DNA of 64,000 nt. Origin: Protonemura montana. Taxonomy: Eukaryota; Arthropoda; Insecta; Plecoptera; Nemouridae. The stretch spans positions 17,322,651-17,386,650 of the forward strand of contig OX387603.1 of assembly GCA_947568835.1 (NCBI GenBank), in the 5' to 3' direction. Within the stretch, counting starts at the first letter, position 1. Each line of letters begins with the position of its first letter. The position numbers and the translations under genes were made by a program. Below the pieces are notes generated by a model. It was not told where the DNA came from. It worked only from the letters and a program-made list of their open reading frames with translations, and searched no databases. Below are positions 49,150 through 63,482 of the stretch, piece by piece.

Positions 49150-50649
49150 TTGAATTATTTTACTCGCCACCTCTTATACAGAGCTCTCTGTGACAGTGAG
49201 TTGATAGTAATATTATTTCCATGTTGTTTCCATTGTGATGACCTGAATTTGTTTCGTCGTTTTAAAAATGGCGGTGAGCGATGCGCTCTCGCCATTGTTT
49301 CTATTTTATCAAATAAGTTTTCTACTACCCAAGTAATGACAATGTACGGTGGTCTTTTTCCTTTACTCTAGATTCTAAAGGAAGTGCTTATAATAATGTG
49401 TTTATTGCTGGAAACATCTTGCCAAGATGTTGCGGACTCGTTAGAGTAGAAATAAATCTAGACTGAAGCTTTCTACTGGACCAGCTGGGTGCCGAGTAAT
49501 ATCGGCCACTCCCTTATAAGGCGACTTGTTCAAAGCTACCTTCGTGCATTCTCAAACGACAGCATTGAAGTTAATATCGCCTGTAGATACATTTAAACGA
49601 TTTCCTTTTATTAAACTTATGTGAACATTTTTCAAGGAAGCTCAATTTTGGATTACATGAAACTCTTAGCACTCAATTCAAGGATGTAGGTTTGTAAATT
49701 TTAAAAATGAGAAAGCATTGTTCTTAAAACAGCTTCGCACCAGCAAATATATGTTAGATTGTTTAAAAAAATTTTAAGGTCAATGGCAATGTCATGAAAT
49801 CAGCAACGCAAACTTCAAATGAAGGGGAAGGATCCCTGCAAATGTTCGCCTATTTGCTTATTTGTTTAGAATGTTGTATACCTATCGTTAACCAAGCCAA
49901 TAATTAATTGCCTGACTCAAATTGTTATGAAAAATATCGAATGAGGTGTAGAAAAGGATTTAGTTTGTCATATACGTTGTGCTAGATTTGGGCAAAAGGT
50001 GCATTTTTGGGGGTTAGCTTTGGCAAACGGAGAAAATATTTCAAAGAACCCTGTTGTTCAAAAGATCAATCCTTTCATTAAAATATATTCAAATTTTATC
50101 ATTTTAACGGTCAGACGAATCCCTGGAAAAATGGTCTTATCTTACTAAGAAGCTTTTCCCTTAAAGGCTGTTGGAATTTTTTGTGAATCGCTACTAATTT
50201 TACTTCAAGTTTAATAAAAATTCACCCAAATTGGCTGCCACAATCATCCGTATGTTCTGTAAAACCTTTCCCATGAAAACGTTACCTCTGACGTATTATT
50301 TTCATATTCCACAAGCTCGAAGATTGCAAGTGATGAGTCTCCATCCAATCATGACTCAGAAAACTTTAAAGTTTCAAACGCGTAGGATATAAAAAAATTA
50401 TCTTATATTTTTTTATTTGAAAAAAGCGGGACCGATTCAATGTAAACTCTAAACAACAAAAGTTGTTCATCCCTAAGGACCGGCTTTAATCAGGATGAAA
50501 CCGTAACTCTGCAATGATCCCCCTGTGCTGGGATCAAGAGAGGCCAGAACGGGGCTGGAGGGAGCAGACGCAAGCGGAGAGCCTTCTACCAAACTGCACC
50601 TAGAGATAAATCAACTGTGATTGCTTGTATGAAGCAAGCAGGCAAAAAA

Positions 50650-50675
50650 ACACAAAAACACACACACACACTCAC
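50650..50675. repeat. (CA)n microsatellite
   Basis: A-rich lead-in followed by about eight CA units. Confidence 0.8.
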
Positions 50676-52894
50676 TCGAGTTGAAAAAAAACCCGTACCA
50701 GAGGAACACGGATGCTCGGAATTTTACTAGATACAACTAAATACGAACCGTTTTGTCGGATGTGAAAAGTTTTCCCATTGCAAGCAGCGGGAGCGAGACA
50801 GGGCCACGAAAAGTAGAGAGCGTTTCTCCGACCCAATATTACGTCTTCTCTTTCTTTATTTCCTTGTGTTTGAGATGTTATTAGTTTCGTTTCGTAGCGT
50901 CTACAGAGCCGAGGGCTTAATACGTTTCCATTAGGTGACAGCATCACCAGCACCGCTCATGCCCTTACGCAACTCGACGTGAGTCGAGCGGGAGAAATGT
51001 AATCACGATTCACCAGCTACTCGCAAAGGTAAGTGAAATCTTACGTAGAATCTATATTACTTGTTATAAGCTTATGGTCTTATGAGGTGGTTATTTGTCG
51101 AAATATCGTTTCGTCACCCTTTTTAATCAATAAGTTCCTTAAGTCGTGCGTTTCTCGAGCGTTTCTTAGGTGAGCTTCATTTACTGGGCACTAACACTAG
51201 TCCATTTTAAGATGGATTGTAATACAAATGTTGTGCACTTGAAAGATTGCAGAATCTTAAAACGTGTGTGAGTCACACTTTATTCGTTTATTGAACTATA
51301 ATTTAACGTACAATTCGATAGAAATACGAAAGAAACAAATTTAGTTCTGCAATTGTAGCTTCTGGTTAAGCTAAGATATGATTTGTTAGCTTCGAGGAGT
51401 TATAGTGAAAATGTCCAATACAATAATGAAGGATTTCAACAACCATAAGAATCGAAAAAACAAAAAAATATATATATAAATCTAAGAAAGCCACAGAAGA
51501 ACTGAATATTAGTGGGTGGGGGAGGGATGAGAGGAGGGTTCCCCTGAGTTCCCAAAATCCCAAACATTATAGCTATATAGGTTGTTCGACGGATGATTAA
51601 TTTAACGAGCTCTGGACAGGAGCCAGCAATGACGTCATAACTTAGCACGCGGAGGGCCACGCCCGAGGCGAGATGAGCTGATTTATGGCGACGGTGAACG
51701 CGGCCGAGATGGGGGCCAATTTAGTGTTCCAAAAAGCAAACCACCGCACGGTTGATGGCCGCGTGCACACCTCATTTCGTCGTCGCCACCGCGTTTTACG
51801 GGGCGAATTACGATGACGGATTTCATGGCGACGGCGTATTAATACGTGTACTTGAATGTTTTCGACCTGGCCACGCCCTGTGATCAAAATTGTGTGCGGA
51901 AATACATTTTATTGCACTAATTTTGTTAATTTGTTGGAAATGTGTACTGCTAGTTTTTTAAGAGCAACCTAATCTGATTTTATCTAATAATAGTTTAACT
52001 TTCAAACCAGCATCAGATATCCAAATTTTTAATTTTTTTAGATTAAACTTTGCCACTGTGCAAAAAAATTGTAGAACACAATTAAAAAACTATGTTCAAC
52101 ATTTAACCAACATTTAATCATCATTAAAATATTTGAATGAAATGATCGCGCGTCCATCCCAGGGTAACAATGCAATCAATTGATTTCAACAACATTTTAA
52201 AATTTGCTATCACGACTGGAAATCATGTACCGCCCCCATCAGGCGCACTTTTGTCTCGACACTGTTTGAACTGTCATCCAGTCCTATCACACTTGGCTTT
52301 TAATTTCGACGTATTAAAATTAATCATAAAGCTTAATTGCTGGCAATTTGATTGGCTTTCCGTGTATTTCAGCGTCATTGATTACGACTGTATCGAGCCT
52401 GCATTGTTTGCATTCTGGTGTAATTTCGACCGAGTTGATGGATGGTGTATGCCCGTTAATAGATGTCGCCACCAACTACAGACTGCATCACCAGCGGTCA
52501 TATTGCAGCTTGGTTGCCGAACGACGGTCAAATGTGTGCCAATAATCAGCGACCAATACTGGCCACGCGTATGATGAGCGTTTCGCTCAGGTCGACATTT
52601 TCTTCATTACACAAGCGGACCCTGAAACTAATCAATGTGAATCTATAGACTAGCGTTATTGATGAAGCTGTTAATATGTCAAACTGTGGTTACCATGGGT
52701 CCAATTAGTGAGCATGCCCTCAAATCGGTTCTAGTTCATGTTTCAATTTTAATTTTCTTGATCTGCTGACTTCGATGAGAGGTTTTACAAAAAAATCGTA
52801 GCTTTCTTCGATCAAAAATTTTGAGCCTCGTTGCGGCGAAGAAAATCAAAATGGTATTAATATTTAATCACTATTGATGCAAAATTCAAATTTA

Positions 52895-53246
52895 GTGGAA
52901 GTGCCGGGTTTTGATCAGCGGGCTGCGTTCAGGGGAGCTAAGTTAAACGCACTTCTCTCTTCGGTGGAAAATTTCTAGCGTCGTAGTGACTGAGAATATT
53001 GATATATTTTTGACATTTGAACAGTTTTTACACGAGAATGTCAAATTTGATGGAGGTGCCAGGTTTGTTCTGTCTGCATCCAGGGTAATCTTGGTAAAAT
53101 CAGAGCTGATGGCGACTGGAAATGGTTAAATTAGTAGGAATATGAAAACTTAGCATGTAAATGACTTCCTAGAACGTTTAACCCAGATAGCTAAATGTAC
53201 AGTAGAGGTGCCGGGGGCTGTTATGAGGGCTGCGTTCAGGGGTATG
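52895..53246 (+). repeat. Diverged tandem of about 155 bp with GTGGAAGTGCC core
   Basis: Cores begin near 52895 (GTGGAAGTGCCGGGTTTTGA), 53050 (ATGGAGGTGCCAGGTTTGTT) and 53203 (AGAGGTGCCGGGGGCTGTTA), spaced about 155 and 153 bases. Two of the three continue to GGGCTGCGTTCAGGGG; the middle copy is diverged there. Sequence between cores is much less alike. Confidence 0.65.
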
Positions 53247-56200
53247 TGAATCAAAAATAAATGCTGATCATTGACATCTGAATAAACATATAAATGACGA
53301 AGTTGGAAAAACTAACATTATCTTAAACAGAAAAAAATGTTTCATGAAAAATGGCATGGGTTTGGCTAGCAAAATAACAAAACATAACCAGTGTCCTATT
53401 TTTATTAATTCGCCACGAAATAGCGACACGACATTAAAGTTTGTCGCCGACAACCTTAAACATTGGCCATACCTAGGGTTCTCTAAAATAAACAAATTTA
53501 TTAGCTCCCCTATCACCATAGCAATCAACCAATGAAGCAGAGACTCAAGTTTGGCATGAATTCGAAAATATCTCCCAGTCGCTAGCAAAACTTTCTTACC
53601 AAAACAAAAACGAGCAAAACTTCAGACTGCCTCTTTTGTAAACGATAAACTTTGCGTTGTGAGAGATGAATTTTATTCATAAAATCGCAGAGTCCACAGT
53701 TAATTTCAGATGTATAATCTGGTTACGTTTCCTTCCGGTTGCTGTGTAGCTATAATGACAGGAATAAAGATGAGATCTCTGTCATTTCCAGGTCACTGTG
53801 GTGAAATGATTCGAAACAGAAGTATCAAATGCCATCAGAAACAAATATCAAAGTGGTAGCTCAACTTCTCTATTCCAATTTTTGAAAATGTAAAGCATGA
53901 CTTTCGAAAAACACTTAAATTCCATCACTACGTATAAATGTTTCATTTGACTTTATTCTTTACTGAAAGCATCGTCGCAAAGACAACCATGACTTTACAT
54001 AATATGCTTAGAAAATCATATTTTTATGGTAAGGATGAAAGCAATGAAAACAAGAAAGAAATAGGTAAATACCGGAAGAAGCTTTTATCTTAGCATAATA
54101 AATCAGGTTATCGAATGTGATGAATATTGAGCCTGGCGATGTGCTGATTATACTGGCGGCGTTTCTAAGTAAACTAAAATGGCTCTTTTGTTTTAACTTA
54201 GGGAATTAAGACTGACACGACATGCGCTCAATTATCTGTCTCTCATACAAATAATTCTGTACTTGCAGTTAAGAAAACACTTGTTCTATTCAATAATATT
54301 TTTCAACTGAAAGAGGAAAACCCTAGAGAGCACCAAAAAAATACCACTCGATTTTCCAGTTGCTAAAATCGTTTTGGAATTGATTAGATAAAAGCTTTAA
54401 CGATAATAAATCTAACAACGCTGTAAGCACATGTTTGATGTCGCACTGCTTAGTAAGCTGCTTGTCGGTTATACTTATAGAGTATCACAAACGACGTACA
54501 AATCCTATTTGCATGCAAAAGTGCGTTACGGTTTGTACGTAAAATCCTGAATTACTTGACATTAAGTCAGTCATGTGAGCAGGTAATTAACCGCATGACA
54601 TTTATCATAATAAACGTGTACTTTAATTGCATTGTTCACCCGCACATATAATTGAAGAGAAGAGATACACAGTCGATAGTAGTGGATAACCATGTAAAAT
54701 ATGTGTCGCGATTTTATGGAGACAGCAGTTTTTTAGTTCGTTTTACGATTGGGCTATAATCTACTCATCTAGACCGTTGAGAAAGATTGCTTCGGGTCGG
54801 TATTCCGATCAAGAAACAAAGAATTTCTATTGTCATAGTACGCAAAACAACGTAGATCCTGGAACAAATTTGTTCCTTATTCTTATAAAGTGCCTCGATC
54901 GTAATAACGGCCCTTGGCAGAATAAATATCAAAAGAAGCATAAACGGGTAAATTGTTGCGGCAAACTAAGGTAGCAAACAACAATAAAAGAGAGTACCAG
55001 GAATACATTCCTAGCGTAGGGTCTACCTAGGTCTGGAGTGTCAAGGTTATTCGGACCGTGGTTAAATCACAGTTCGGCAGCCAAAAGCAACCTTCCCTGC
55101 ATAGCAAATAACAGAGAAACAGAGAACAGAAATAGAAAGAGAGAGACTGCTTACTATTCACACTCAACATATTCTAAGTGACTCAAACCACAACTCTCAT
55201 CTCTGATGATCTTCTGATCATAAGAGAAAATGATATTTGACGACTTGACCCATATTTTGCAAGCACCGCAGGGCTAACCTGAGGAGAAAACTTGATTTTC
55301 TTCAGAAATGTGCCAGACAAGTCATCTAATATATATCACCAGATTTTAGAGCTGGCATAATTCAACGGCAAGGAGGAATAAGTACCTAAATATAACCTTG
55401 GTACCATGTGACAAGGTCAAACCACTGACTGTCTTTCAGTGGACTGTAGAATACTTTGGAGAAGATGGTATATTCGGGCATTGGTTGTTGTGACGTATAA
55501 TTGTGTCATTCTAAAATACGACGAAGTTTACCATGATAAGGTCTTTGACAACATTGCGGATCGTAATTTGTCATTGTGACATTGTGCTTGTTGATTGGTA
55601 GCTCATCCCTCGGTTTAAGAAATGCTTCAAATTTCATCATTTCCCCACTCAGCAAGTTCACTTTACTCTCACATACTCAGCAAGAACCAAATAAATTGTA
55701 TGAGAAATGCTTTATACTTGTTTATCAAGCCCCGAAAACCACTATCGGCTGGCTGACCTTTCATTTAAATGGCAATTGACAATGATCCCAGATCACTGAT
55801 AAACCACGAAAACATAACCTCCACTGGGGCGACCACCCGTGAAGAAATTCACGCACATATACCAGTCCTATAACTGTAAGGAACAAGATGAAATTCAAAC
55901 AAAATTGTGAAGTACTCACCCTTCTCGTGGTCGTGGTCCACGTCTTATCTGAAGGCGGAAAGTTCCAGACAATGTCACTACCGAAAGACCAAAAAACCGT
56001 CCACAAGAACCATCTAGGAGCGCACAAACACTATCAATACGTTCATTGACACTACATCACATCCCTCTTTGCATCAAGATGACGAATTATCAGAAAAAAT
56101 ACGCAAAAAACGACACTTGTACACTGATTTTACGCGTAATGTAAAGCGGCTATTACCCATACGCAAGAGGTAATTCCGACCGTTCTTAGGAAAGAGACCA

Positions 56201-59200
56201 AGAGCAACTGACTGACCTGCACATATCCGAAACCTATCTAACCGGTAGGAACAGGTTTTGAAAGGAGAAGGGGACTGATAGGAATGATAACCCTATGTTT
56301 TGGAATACCCTGTGCTCACAAAATAACCCTAGTTAGTAAGCAAACAATGAATCTAACTAATCGTTTTCAGCTTTCGAGTCAAACTATTTATTACTGTGCA
56401 GTCCTATTATCTTTTCAGAAAACTTAATCGAATACATACATTTCGTGGCAATTTTCTTTGTCTCAAACATGAATTCTTTACGACTATACATGTATTTATA
56501 ATAAAACCTCTGCGTAATACAACTTTTTTCTGTTTGAATAAACTTTAGAAACCATGTTCGGACGTGCAAGAAAATGCATTATTCTGTGTGAAAGAATTCG
56601 CCCTGAACGTCATTAGTAAAATTTCACCGAGAAAACACTGAATTTCATCTCACGATCTCTTATCCACTACAATGGACACCAGCTATGAATATCCTCGTGG
56701 TACATGACAGCATGCAAAAAAAAAACCAATTTGTTTACAACTCACGAAAGGTATTCAATGAAATGTATGAAGTTTTAGATAAAAATGAAATATGTCTTCA
56801 TGTTTCTTCTACGAAGAATTCTAATATAATTCATGTATCGAAGTTTGATAAATAGATGAGTTTCTTTTTTTTACAGAAAAATAATGGTTTTCTCTTCTTA
56901 TTGGACTTACATCAGGTTATCGGAGACTTTAATTTGACTTGTTCTGAAAATAAATGTGCAAGGCTTTTCCTTGTAAGCAAATATACGACCTCGAGGATCT
57001 AAATGTAAAGAAATTGGTTTCTTACTTTTTTTTTGTATCTTCCGTGTTTCTATAATTCCATGTAAAATCGATCATCTAGATGACAATAAACAGGGTTTTT
57101 TTGTTGCTCATTGTCGTATTGCAATAAGAACATTTCACTGAGTGCCATATTCTTTGCAATTGCAACTTCTTCAAGCGTGAGCTTCCAAAACAAAAGAAGC
57201 TGAATGAGTCCCGTAAAATAATCGGGAACGGTTTGCGACATAAATTTCAAAGCAACTGGGATTGGTGTAGTCGTTCGAGAATGACGCTGGTTTCTTTGCT
57301 CCTGAAGATTTTTTTTTAAACTTTGATGCTTATATCTAAGAAGTTCAATCTCACGGACCGGGAATTGCACGAAATAGCTCAGGATTGAGCATAGAATTTT
57401 GCAATTTTCTATGGGGTACGAACCAAGACATAAACAGTGAAAGGTCAATCTTAGGATGAAATTATTTTCATTTTATCTCACGTCTTAAGTTTATATTTAC
57501 AATAAATGCAATACATAAATACATAAATACAAAAAAGATACGATATATATATATCATATCATATCTTTAAGATCTTTATGGTATTCATTTCAAATAGGAC
57601 AACATAGGCGTTTGTCACTGAAATTTTATCAATGAAACGTTAAAACGTTGTCGCTGAAAAGTTGCTGTTTGTCTAAAGTATATTTTAATTCTACTGAGAA
57701 CCAACTCATAAAATGAATACTGTATCAAAATAAAAATAAAATATATATACATATATTTACATTTATTATTGGCAATTCATTTAAATAGCAAGTAATTTAG
57801 AGAAGCATTCGTTGACAGCATAAAATGGAACATATTTTAAACTTGAAATAAAAACTCATTAACAATTATACTATTATCGATAACCTTTTGTTATAACTTC
57901 CCTTGTTCAGTTGTTACGAGCACTTCCCACATCCAACTTGATCGCTTATCACCATATAGATTTATCATTTATTATTCTGCATTCGAATGATTGTATTTGA
58001 TTTGTGTGCAATATTGTGTATGTGTGTGTATTTGCTGTATAATACGGATTTCCTTGTGCAGTTAATATAATGGGGAAGGTAGACATTTATGGTGACACTG
58101 CCTTTGTCCCCTTCGGCTGGCGTGTTGCCTCTTTTTCCCGCTAGGTGGTCTGCAGTTTAATCGAGAATAATGCTCACTTGTCGTTTGATTTATGTCGACT
58201 ATAAAGCAAGCGTTGGCCAACGCAACAACCAGTGCGACCAGCGAGATTCGGTCCTGTTAAAGCATTCGAAATAGTAGAGCTGCATGGGAAGAATGCAGGA
58301 TCTGCTAGTGACACCCAGCGTAGCGTTCGTGCTGAACAAAGCGCTGGAATTCTGATGATAAGTAATTGTGATAACTCATGTGCAATTATTGCGGCTGATA
58401 TGGTGTCGATGAATATAATTGGTTAACATGGTCAATTGGGTGGTGAATTTATAGAAATAAATATGGGACCTTTTTACCAGGTCAAAAGCTTTTGAACGGT
58501 GGAATTCGTTTTTCGATTTTTCGATTCTTTAAAGGAAATGGGGATTGAATTTTGTCTTGCGAGAATTACAAAAATGTTCATATGGTTTTAAGTTCTACAT
58601 TTAAATGTCTTGGATTCGTTTGAGCAGGATCAATTCGTTTAAATTCGGATAAACCCAATAAGTTTAAGATAAGCTAACATTTTCTTTAATTATTTGAATG
58701 AGTTGCATTCATATAACGCCATTGATTGCAAATTATAAAGGCTTAAACAAGGTTGAGAGGTCCAAGATCTAGATATAAATATGTCATAAAAGCATATGGT
58801 TTAAATGTCACTTAACTGACCACGTTCGTTCAGGAAAATAATCTCTATTTTCCGCAGAGTAATGTGTTGGCACTGCGTACACCAAGCAGCATTCATGTAA
58901 GAGTTTCCATGTGTAATCATAGCATTTCCCTAATGTCTACAGGCTTTAACGTAACATAGTAAACCATTATTTAGCATATTATAAATTGTACTTTAAAATA
59001 AAGAGTTGTATTATTATGCCCGTGTACTCTGCTCCCATGACTGTTTCCCTACATGTTAGCTAATATCACGTTGTTTAAATAAATTGATCGTAAAACATTG
59101 GTTAAAACCTCGGATTATTTTTCTCTGGGTATTTTTACATGGACAGGTTAACATATAGCACACCTATTATCTACGTTCGCAAAAAAAATTGTCCGTCGTC

Positions 59201-60899
59201 CACAAAAACTTTCAACAAATGTTCACCGCAACAGAAAGATCATCCATGGGTCCATTACGTGTAAAAAAAACATGTTTTTGCTCAGAATGAAATCCGTTTA
59301 AAGACAAAAAGAACCCGTTCAATCCGATTGTTATTTAAATTCACACAACTGGATTATTTTTCACACCACTTAGCCGGTCAGAGCAGATTTCCAACCTACT
59401 CCAGCATCTAGCTTTCAGCTCCCTAGGATTAGCAATGTATTTAAACTAAATACTTAGCAAAGTCGAGCATTAATGCCCGTAAGGCAGATGTAAATGTTAA
59501 GTAATAGATCAGAGGATTATATTCCGGCTGAGTTCGGTCCAGAAACTTCCGGCGATGGATGAGGGACGGCGGGAGATTTCGCCCGCGGGTTCCACATGGG
59601 ATCAACTTGGTAGCCGAGAGTGTTCCAAGATCCGGTTTCGACAAATCCCCGGCTTGGACGGCTGAAATCTGATTATGAACGTCCATTGTCAGTGCATGTC
59701 CCGTTTAATTCAATTATATACTCATTACCTTGTTTCGTAGGGGGTCACGGATGGTGTATAGAGACATGTTACAGCTAATAGCTTGCCTGCCGAGATAGAT
59801 TACTTGTGAACTTATTATACCTATATATATGTAGACACCGAGAATGTAGGTGGGAAGATTGTTGACTTGGAGAAGACTTTGCAAGCGCATCTTACTAATA
59901 ATGTTCGATGTTATACTGATGAAGAGAAGAGAATTACGCTCAAAATACATCACTTGCATTAAATGAGAAACACGTGCTCAGAGTATTAATCAACGGTCTT
60001 GTTGAAATTCTCGTGTCATGATATCTACTAACTGAATGTGAATTTGAATTTGAATTAGAAAGCAATTTAAATGCAATTTAACTGCTTTTAGACAGTACTT
60101 ATTGTTGATTTAATCGGTGAATTTTAAGTAAGTGGTCCCAATTGCATGACAATACAAACATTCAATACATATTTAAGTTCAATATAACCAATCAACTGGA
60201 TTACTGGATTTATCTTAACATTTTGAGCCCGATTTGATTGTGCCTATTTAGAACCGCAAACCGCAAATAATTGCAACGTTATAACAACTCACTACCCACG
60301 AGATAAGCAAGCAAAAGAACAAGAAATGACGAAGGACATGAAAACAACCGGGATTTCCTTCAGGTGTCAGGTTTCCTGTTAATGTGACGTGCATACAAAC
60401 ACAAAACATTAACCGAGTTAGCTGCGCCCGACGCTAGCATTAAATTAGGAGCATTGAAGAAAGGTTTCGTTATACTGGCTTCAGTCTTGTTTGTCAATTA
60501 TTGGCTGCTGACGTGGCTGATTTAGAGACTTCTCAGCAATCTTGGAAGAAATTAGAACTTGATTGGGCTTACGTGGGGGAAGGCGCCGATTGCTGATTGG
60601 TGTTGATTAATACTGATACCGACGAGCGATGAGTATCATTTCCTATACCACGGGAAAAGTCTGCAGACTAACTTTTTGAGAAGTCGTGATTAAAGAGAAG
60701 AAACGTTTTTTTCTTCTTTCTTTCTTCGAAGGCAAAGCAAAGTTTTGCGTTTCTAGAGTTTATTTGTATGTTTTCATAATGTTTTTTTTTTCTCGATTTA
60801 CAGAAAGCTTTACTTTGTCACTTAAATGTGCCGATGTGCGCACAGCATTAAGCAGCAGAGAAATCACACAAATCTGTTCTAGTCTTAAGACTCATGTAT

Positions 60900-61030
60900 T
60901 TTTTAATTAAAAATTAAAAAAATAAAAAAATATAAAAAAAATATATACATTTTATTTTATATATTATACATATGTAGTATTTTATTATTATAATTATAAA
61001 TTTTTTTTTTTTATAAAATAAAAAAATAAA
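60900..61030. repeat. AT-rich low-complexity stretch
   Basis: Almost pure A and T with short A and T runs. No other feature seen. Confidence 0.85.
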
Positions 61031-63464
61031 GTTGTCTGGGTCTTTTTTTCCCTATGTTTTGTTACTTGTGCCTGTAACTTTACGAAGGGTACTTTAAGTA
61101 ACAAGTTTTTAAATGCTTTTTGTACTTAAGTGAGTTCTTACTTTACTATCACACAGCTGACTGTCAAACTAAGCTGTCGTCAACAAATTCAACTTTCTCA
61201 ACTTCCATAGAATATTTACCCGAGCGAAAACCGTAAAATAGTTTTACGTAAACTATGCCAAATATTTATTTTCATTACGATCGTACTCCCATAACAAGGT
61301 GCATAGTTTTACTTTGGTATAGTGCTCCCGCGCGAAACATCGCCGAGCGTACAAGAATATGATCTTGCAAGGGAACTACTAAAATGATGTAGCGCAATGG
61401 ACGGCAACGCGTCCACAGGGTAACATGAGCCAGATCTGCAAGGCAGATAAACGTACTTTAAAGTACGCACTGGCTGGCAACAGCAACGTCTTGCGGCCAC
61501 CACTGCAACCGCCAACTCTTCCGTCCAGCCTCATAATTGAGTCGCCGACAAACGTCGAGTGCTGTTCGTAGTCAGCAGCGAGGGTCTTTGCTACTACACT
61601 CCGTGGCCAACTAACGGATGGCAAATAATAAGGCGTAGTGGTTCAGTGCAGTGTCAGTGTTTTGATATTTTTTAGTGGTTTTTAACGATTTCAAGTGGTT
61701 TTTAGGCCAGAAAAGAACGGAGAATACGTTTCGTCTACGATAAGTACCTCAATTTTGGTCCCTGTATATTTGCTAAATTGATAACCTAAAAAAGTATGTA
61801 AAGGTATTGTTTTTGATAAAACTTTGTCGCAATAAAATCACCCAAAAATATTATGAAGGTTCATATGATAGTGGCATCCAATAATAAGACCGTTCGGCAA
61901 TTTACAACTAAAGAAATGCTTTCAAGAAGCATAGCCATAGATTTATTATTTCATTGACCAATTATGTTGACAATCTCAGGGTAAACAATAAAAAACGAGT
62001 GCCTACATGTTTAAAAACAGCTGATACCAATGAAAAAAAAACTCTAGATTTGTGGCATAGTGTAGGGTCTAGCCATTACAATGGTGCCTACGCGTGGGAT
62101 TTTTACAGTCTCGAATTTCAAGTTGAATGCGCTTGGATCGTTGTGATGCTACGTATGAAGTTGCGGTAAACCAATTTACACGTTCATTGCTGATGAGGGA
62201 AGGGCTGGTTGGGCTAAGTAGCAGACCTGGTAGCGGAGCTGATGCGTTGGTTGGAGAGAAAGAGGAAGACAGAGAAGGCGACAGAAATAAGCAAAGGAAC
62301 GAGCGAGAGACGTGTGGTGATATAATATACGTTCGGTGGAACTGCTTTGTATTCTACTGGGCTCTCTGAAGTTTAACTGAGATTCTTACTAATGTTATCA
62401 ATTTTTCTCCAAGAAAATTGCGATAAGTTTGTGTTAGTAATGACTATGCGCAATCAAAAATGACAGAATATTCGTCAAATATGTTTGTTTTAAGGCTGTG
62501 CTATTATATACTCTTTCGTCCGACGGTAATTTTAATTGAATTTGCAATTTTACCTAAAATTAAGTGCTTGATATTCTGAGTACTCATTATTCAAGAATAT
62601 ATACACTTCATTTTTTGTAATGCACATGCGTAGCTTTATTGCTTCAAATTCTATTGTTTCAGCGTTACCATTACAATAATATCATGTCGCTCCAAAGAAA
62701 AGAGCAAAAATAAAAATCACAATTACTCTAAGGGAATTGCAAAAACTTGTTTCATTTTGCAAATAATGGAAGAAAACATTGGCATTTCTTCTCATGCAGG
62801 GTAGAACAATATAGGAATATTATATTACGTTTATCCCGGCAATCGTTTTGTTGGGTTTTCTACTGATATGGCGAAATGAGTTCATACCGTACTTTTAGTT
62901 TTGCTGCTGGTCTACAAAAACATGAGCTTTGCCTCTCAGCATAATCTACGTTGTAGCACGAGGCGTAGTCCTACCTACGGAATTTACGCGGGGTTGAGTT
63001 TCACTGAAATGATGATATCTTGTGGTATGTTTTTACCCCGTGTAAAATAATACCGCAGAGTCATAAACATAAAGCCTGGCGGCAATGGTGTCCTAGATAG
63101 TTTAGAGTAAAAGTTAAACAGCTGCCCAAATTTGGTTCGTTAGCTAAATGCTAAAGGTTTCAACAGATATGGCTAACTGATATGGCGCCTTGAGGATGTA
63201 ATCAAAGGTGTAGAACATTATTTGGTAACTGGAAAAAAAATAAACATCGTAAGATGAGTACTGCGGAAAACAAAGTGGGGAGGGAAACTGGTCTAAAGAA
63301 GTGAGATTTCGTATATAGAGAAAACTCGTAGAGAACTTTGAGATAATTCTTCTAGTAAAAAGGTACTGACGGGGCGAGACCAGCGTGTGATGCGTGATTA
63401 AGGTCAATTAGCGCGCACAATCGGGAAGCGTGAAAGAGTTGCACCCCATTGTTCCCACCCGGTG

Positions 63465-63482
63465 CCCCCCCCCCCCCCCCCC
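63465..63482. repeat. Poly-C tract, 18 nt
   Basis: An uninterrupted C run followed by TCCCACACCCC. Confidence 0.9.
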
